Shown here: piece by piece, positions 59,480 to 64,000 of the stretch
Numbering within the stretch: position 1 is the first letter of the stretch
How the letters are laid out: the number at the start of each line of letters is the position of its first letter
NCBI RefSeq assembly: GCF_008831285.2
Contig: NC_045144.1
Location: 23,143,716-23,207,715 of the forward strand
DNA length: 64,000 bases
Direction of reading: 5' to 3'
DNA from: Nymphaea colorata
Lineage: Eukaryota; Streptophyta; Magnoliopsida; Nymphaeales; Nymphaeaceae
Program-made: the position numbers and the translations under genes
The notes under the pieces: model-generated
Told to the model about the DNA's origin: nothing
Databases searched by the model: none
Seen by the model: only the letters and a program-made list of their open reading frames with translations

Positions 59480-60290
59480 ATTTCCGATGTTTTTATTCAA
59501 TTTTCCACTATCTCCCTTTGATCTTTGTTTTTATGATTGGAAAGATATGTTCCAAAATCTCCAGTCTGATCGCTTACATATAAAGGATTGAATCTCTGGC
59601 AAATTTGGCCAGTTTGGATTTTCTTGGCTTTGCTAGGACGCAAAGTGGTGTCAGATACGAACCTATGTTCCTCTATTTGCATGCTTAAGTTCAAGAAATT
59701 AAAAGGTTCTTCCGATGTAATACTGGAACTAATCCTCATCTTTATTCAGGAACATATTGAATGCATTGGACAGTGATTGGCTGGATTTAAATAGGGAAAT
59801 ATAGCCAAATTTTGACAAGGTGTTATATTGATCAAATCAATCCCTACAGATTATCATGGTCTTGTAGAAGCTGATCTGGGTTTCAGTATCAAGGCTATTC
59901 ATCGGTATAGAAAAAGCTCTGCTCTATTGAAATTTGATGTTGTAAGGAATGCATGTCGGATGAGATTCACTCAAGGTCCTGGTAATCTGAGATGGAAGGA
60001 TAGTTAGCAGCCTATTTAGTCTAGAAAACAAATATGGTGTAGAGTAGGGATGAAAGAAATTACTATGGAATGGTGTAATCTGATTTGGAAGCCCAAAGTT
60101 ACCCCTAGTGCATGCTGGTTTGTATGCATTATAGTTTCCATAGACTACAGGTCTTCCTCTTGCGACAAGATGCCCTCTGTGTAGAAGAGAAAGAAAGACC
60201 ACCAACATCTTCTCTTTACTTGTAATGTTTCTTCTTGCAAATAGAAATTCATTGGTTCCTATTTTGGGGTTGATAGTTTCACGGCATAAA
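59480..60290 (+). pseudogene. L1-type LINE C-terminal fragment
   Basis: The end reads EWCNLIWKPKVTPSACWFVC at about 60,069-60,128, followed about 75 bases later by HQHLLFTCNVSSC at about 60,202-60,240. This is the order of the zf-RVT domain found at the C-terminus of plant L1 ORF2 (W..+W..KV.P......, then HL.F.C..S). The upstream part (59,500-60,060) holds the degraded region between RT and zf-RVT, including NACRMRFTQGPGNLRWKD. Stops and frame changes abound. It may be a second copy or the displaced 3' end of the LINE at 53,960. Confidence 0.6.
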
Positions 60291-60339
60291 TTTTCATTAG
60301 GTTGACATTGAAGGATGTTCCCATGTAACGAGCTGCATC

Positions 60340-60633
60340 TATTGGAGACTGCTGAAATAGATTGTAATGGGGAACTGGGTCCAATTCTGGACCCGGTCCC
60401 ATGGGGCACGGGTACCGAGGCTGGCTCGGTACCCTAGGCGACACTCTTTCTCTCCCTCCTATATAATCTTCACTTAAGTGTAATTGTTGAATTAAGCGAA
60501 TAGATTTTCTCTCTCCTAGGGTTGCGGTGTGCACCTAGGTTAGAGCTTCCCGCGGTTTTTTCCTCTTTCTGAGGTTTTTCCACGTATACCGTGTGTTCCT
60601 TTCTTCTTCCTTCGTGTGTTGCATGTTTCTACA
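60340..60633 (+). mobile_element. copia 5' LTR
   Basis: Ends in TTTCTACA at 60,633 directly before a perfect primer site. It starts near TATTGGAGACTGCTGAAATA (TG changed to TA). It contains CCTATATAATC (60,459-60,469), a TATA box candidate, and TTTTTCCACGTATACCGTGTG near the end, both usual for copia LTRs. About 294 bp. No 3' partner is present in the window. Confidence 0.75.
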
Positions 60634-60646
60634 TGGTATCAGAGCC
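60634..60646 (+). promoter_or_regulatory. tRNA-iMet primer binding site, perfect
   Basis: TGGTATCAGAGCC, identical to the standard plant LTR-retrotransposon primer site, with no gap after the LTR. Confidence 0.95.
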
Positions 60647-60992
60647 AGGTTCGTGAGATCGTTCGGCTTCGTCTCGTGTTTCCGCCGTCGCCCCTGCGCC
60701 GCTGCCGCCTGCGCCGTTGGAGTTTTCCGCGCCGCCGTCTTTGGGATCCTCTGTGCCGCCGCCGTCAGACGATCCAACGCCGCCGCCGGTTTGCCATTTG
60801 TAGCTTCCGCTGCCGTGGGTGTCTCCTGTTCCGCCGTCGGACGATCCAGCGCTGTCACGCCTCTGCGCCGCCACCGTCGGGCGATCCAGCGCGCCGTCGC
60901 CGACACCTAGGGTTCCGTGTGGTGCTGGTGTTTCAGCCGCCGCTGATTTGTCTTGTTGCTGCCTGGTGTTGCGTCTGACTTGACTGCTTGTA
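60647..60992 (+). other. GC-rich untranslated leader of copia element
   Basis: Rich in GCCGCC/CCGTCG strings with imperfect repeats of TCGGACGATCCA-type (near 60,767, 60,837 and 60,886). It lies between primer site and gag. The ORFs on both strands here are compositional. Confidence 0.6.
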
Positions 60993-62105
60993 ATGGCGGA
61001 AGAGATCGCACCTAAAAGTGATGTGGTTTTTGACGCGGGCAGCTCCCCAAGAGCGAGATCTTGCCGGTCCAGGTCACGCCATTCGTCTGACTAAAGACAA
61101 CTATCTCTCCTGGTCTGCTGCTCTCGAGATTGGGATAACAAGCCGTGGTCATCTTTCCTATATCACAGGCGACAAACCGGCGCCCAGCAAAACTGATCCT
61201 CAATGGGCGACGTGGGTGTTGGAAGACAGTCAGGTTAAGGTGTGGATCATCAGCTCTGTGTCCGCTGATATTCAGCCTCTTATTCTGCGGAAGCCGACTT
61301 CGTTTGATATGTGGACTGTGCTTGCGAGGATGTATGGTCGCAAGAAAAGGGTTCTGCGTACGTACCAGATTAAACGCAGTATTTATTCTCTGAAACAGGG
61401 TGACCTGTCTGTTGCCTCCTTCTATGCAGCCCTGAAAACTAAGTGGGAGGAACTTGATTATCATGTGAATGATAACTGTGACTGTGGTTCTGATCATGCC
61501 CGGTACTGGGAAAAGGAATGGATGGACCGGACGTTCCTTTTCCTTGGAGGCTTGCGTGATGAGTTTGAATCCATTCGGAGTCAAATTCTCAACTGTGATG
61601 AGATTCCTGGAATAGAAGATGTTTATGCCAGAGTGGAATCCGAGGAACAAAGACGCCAAGTGATGCAGATTGACCCCAGTCATGGGAGTGGTCCCTCGGC
61701 CTTTGTTAGCCGTTCTTCTGTGTCAGGCCAGCGCCCTGTTAGGCGATGTACACATTGTCACAAGTCAGGACATTCTGTTGACTTTTGTTGGGATCTACAC
61801 CCTGAGAAGAGACTTGTTCGTGGTCGCCCTCCGTCTAGTCGACGAGGTTCTCTTGTGCAGGACTCAAATCAGAGTGGTTCTTCTAGTGGTGAAAAGTCGA
61901 GGCTTTCCCCGAATCAAATCAAGGAACTACAAGCTTACATCAGTCGCCTTTCTACTACGTCAGAGGACACATCTACGTCTGATGGGGCTATGTTAGCTCA
62001 GGCTCTTGTTGCTACTAGTGATCAAGGTAATTCCCTTCCCGGTGATTGGATTGTTGACAGTGGGGCTACTCATCATATGACCAGGGACCCTAAGATGTTT
62101 CAAGA
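60993..62105 (+). pseudogene. copia gag and protease start, truncated
   Basis: The natural start is probably ATG at 60,993 (MAEEIAPKSD). A one-base frameshift near 61,045 moves into the long frame that is open from 61,018 to 62,172. Order: gag core (RLTKDNYLSWSAALEIGI, WATWVLEDSQVKVWIISS, MYGRKKRVLRTYQIKRSIYS, FYAALKTKWEELDYHV), then an intact CCHC zinc knuckle CTHCHKSGHSVDFC at 61,750-61,791, a Ser-rich linker, and the protease active site DWIVDSGATHHMT at 62,044-62,082. Similarity stops at about 62,105. The last 20 or so codons of the frame are foreign sequence. The rest of pol is missing. Base composition is GC-richer and less decayed than any other element here. Confidence 0.88.
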
Positions 62106-62229
62106 ATACAAGTTTATTCATATCCAGATCATCATAGATCAATGCAAATCGATGGTCCTAGATCTACAATGATGCATTCCAAACTAGGCCATGTAGATGT
62201 GAAGTGGAACATGGACCTAGCAGGGATAT

Positions 62230-62700
62230 CTAAATCTAAATCCAAGACTTGAGATCAGAATCTGAGGGATTCTTGCTCTAAATTTGAAATAAAGATGTCA
62301 CAGAGATTATATCGTGTTGTGGAAATTCAGGATCCAAAATCCATTATTTTAAATCATGGCTCAATTTCCATAATCTAAGATTTGAGATTCAAAATCTGAC
62401 ATACAAAATCCATAGTCTAATGCTTGAGATCCAAAACCTAGTATCTAAAATCTGAAATCCAAGATGTAAGACCTAGGATCCTAACTCTACAATCCAAAAT
62501 TCATAATATAAGGTTCAAAATCCAAAATCCATGATCCCATGTTTACTGTCTAAGATCTGAAATCCAATACTTGATATTTAACGTACAAGATCCCTAACCT
62601 GAGATCCATGATCGTTTATCTGAAATCCAACAAAACATTTCTTGAGATCTAAATCCAAACTTATTGCTTAAGATCGAATCAAGATTGATTAAAATTCAAG
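62230..62700 (+). repeat. short-period degenerate array of GATCCAAAATC-type
   Basis: About 470 bases are built mostly from variants of GATCCAAAATCC, AAATCTGAAATCCAAG, GAGATCCAAAACC and similar 10-20 base words, in one orientation. Non-coding. It starts about 125 bases after the copia break. Confidence 0.75.
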
Positions 62701-64000
62701 ATCTAAATGACAAAGAGCTAATATATATACATATACATATGTATATAATGCTTATTTTTTAAATTGATAAAGAGACCCTGGTCAACATTAATGTCAATAT
62801 CAGATATAAAATGATAGTGGACATCAAGTGGCTAAAGTGAGAGATATACAAAGAGAGAAAAATGGACTGACTTGAAATGTCTAAAATGGTGAAGTTGATG
62901 ACAGACTTATACCAAGATCAAGACAATGCTACGGATTGGGTAGGCTAATCATCTTGCACTAAGTTTTCAACCTTGACCAATTACAAAATGACTGTTAGAT
63001 TAATCCTCCTGCACTATGTCTTCTGATTTCCATCAATAGAGTATGTGCTATTGACTGTATGGAACGTCGTTTGTAGGATTCAATTTTTCACCTAAGAAGA
63101 AAAAAATTTGAGATGTTAAATTTGAGTAGGATATTCAACAAGAAAACGAAAAAGAGGCATGCATGTGGTTCTAGGCATAATCATTAGTCTGTGTCGGTCC
63201 AGGCATGCATAGATGCCAGTCACACCTTAACTTGTTCTAGGCATGGTGCTTATTTCCTTTTTTGTTTTCTTTTTCCTAGGGAAGAGGAAGAAAAAGAGGC
63301 AAAAAATTCTCCATCCAAGTACATCAGTTTTGCCTCATCCTGAATTCTTCACAATGATTGTTTTGGGTTGCTTCAACCATGCAATCTAATGTTTAATCTC
63401 TGGAACTGGGGCGGCCTTGGTGGTTGTTTAATGTGTTTCATGAGTAAGAAAGCAAGACCTTGGTTACAGAAGAGTTCTTTGAAAAATAAGCACGAAAAGC
63501 ATGACTCTAATGTTTCTTTCCACTTTACAAGGATGTCACATTGTGATGTGAGACACATGGTTTGTGTTCATTACAAGAGGCTTGCCTTATTTGTGGTGAG
63601 ATGTTAACAGCAAGTCTAGCATCTTCATCTGCTATGGAAACTTCACCTTGCTTGCAAATTAGGTATTGCATAATAAATTATATCAACGAATGTTGTTTGT
63701 CATTGTTTCCCTTGTGTTCGTGCCTCATCCTGTGAGAGGGGGGGAGTCTCGTGAAGTAGCAAAATATGAGTCTTTTTTTTTTAAAAAAAAGTAGATTTTA
63801 GGAGAAAGAGACAAGCCCATCAGGATGGTGATCGACAATTCATGCCAGCATTGATAGGAGTAAGCGATCCAAAGTCTAGATTTCCTCAAGCTTGACAAGT
63901 CATGCTTCCCACATGCATGTGCAGCGATTGGATTTTGGATTTCTAAAATTCATTGTGGATGAGGATTTAAAAATATTTTTATACTTCAGGAATTTTGAAG
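62701..64000. other. no recognised gene
   Basis: AT-rich, with a (TA)n/(TACA)n patch at 62,721-62,750. A 79-aa frame at 63,368-63,607 (+) contains LWNWGGLGG, which faintly recalls the LINE endonuclease start WNCRGLG, but nothing after it fits. No confident call. Confidence 0.35.

Noticed and set aside
60535-60978. Ala/Arg-rich ORFs around the copia leader
   Set aside because: GC-rich untranslated leader between a perfect primer site and gag; composition explains them.
61012-61683. 223-aa minus-strand ORF
   Set aside because: Antisense to a well-supported copia gag frame.
63368-63607. LINE endonuclease start (LWNWGGLGG)
   Set aside because: Only a short resemblance to WNCRGLG, with nothing matching downstream.
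1-64000. A novel defence, biosynthetic or CRISPR-like system
   Set aside because: No clustered intact genes, no regular spacer arrays and no operon structure; the content is plant transposon sequence.

Overview
This window looks like nuclear DNA of a flowering plant. It is AT-rich, gene-poor and packed with decayed transposable elements: Ty3/gypsy and Ty1/copia LTR retrotransposons with plant-type tRNA-iMet primer sites, L1-type LINEs, CACTA, PIF/Harbinger and hAT DNA elements, microsatellites and minisatellites. I found no intact host protein-coding gene, no rRNA or tRNA gene and no CRISPR array. The species cannot be named from the sequence alone. Nearly every coding trace is a relic with stops and frameshifts; the one long, mostly open frame is a copia gag at 60,993-62,105.

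Layout. 1-3,030: nothing recognised. 3,031-8,440: eroded Ty3/gypsy element (+), with LTR-like block, primer site, protease, RT, RNase H and integrase. 8,883-9,155: Ptta/En/Spm-type plant transposase scrap (-). 10,173-11,400: 3' end of a copia element (-). 12,095-16,521: copy A of a composite repeat; a second, inverted copy B lies at 32,218-34,925. Both carry exons of a captured RanBP1 (Ran-binding protein) gene, and copy A also carries a 1.1 kb Harbinger-like insertion that is absent from copy B. 18,478-20,109: a tandem duplication with 0.8 kb units. 20,880-24,790: a long LTR-like block whose core (21,905-23,124) recurs inverted at 30,575-32,196. 26,026-26,238: a CACTA right end, followed by a SINE candidate. 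28,290-28,712 and 35,300-36,670: minisatellites. 38,087-38,460: possible organelle DNA. 38,673-41,989: hAT-type elements.

43,641-48,062: nearly full-length but dead copia element (+) whose LTR family recurs inverted at 58,388-58,813 next to a primer site. 48,675-49,444: Tourist-like MITE. 52,085-53,740: internally deleted copia (-) with its 5' LTR. 53,960-56,870 and 59,480-60,290: L1-type LINE relics (+). 60,340-62,105: the youngest-looking copia fragment, with LTR, perfect primer site and a gag broken off inside the protease. 62,230-62,700: short-period degenerate repeat.

The parts do not form a pathway. They record nested insertion, gene-fragment capture, inverted duplication and mutational decay. 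The most interesting item is the pair of RanBP1-bearing repeats: two diverged copies of the same host-gene capture, intron included, in a Pack-type context with CACTA-like subterminal motifs.
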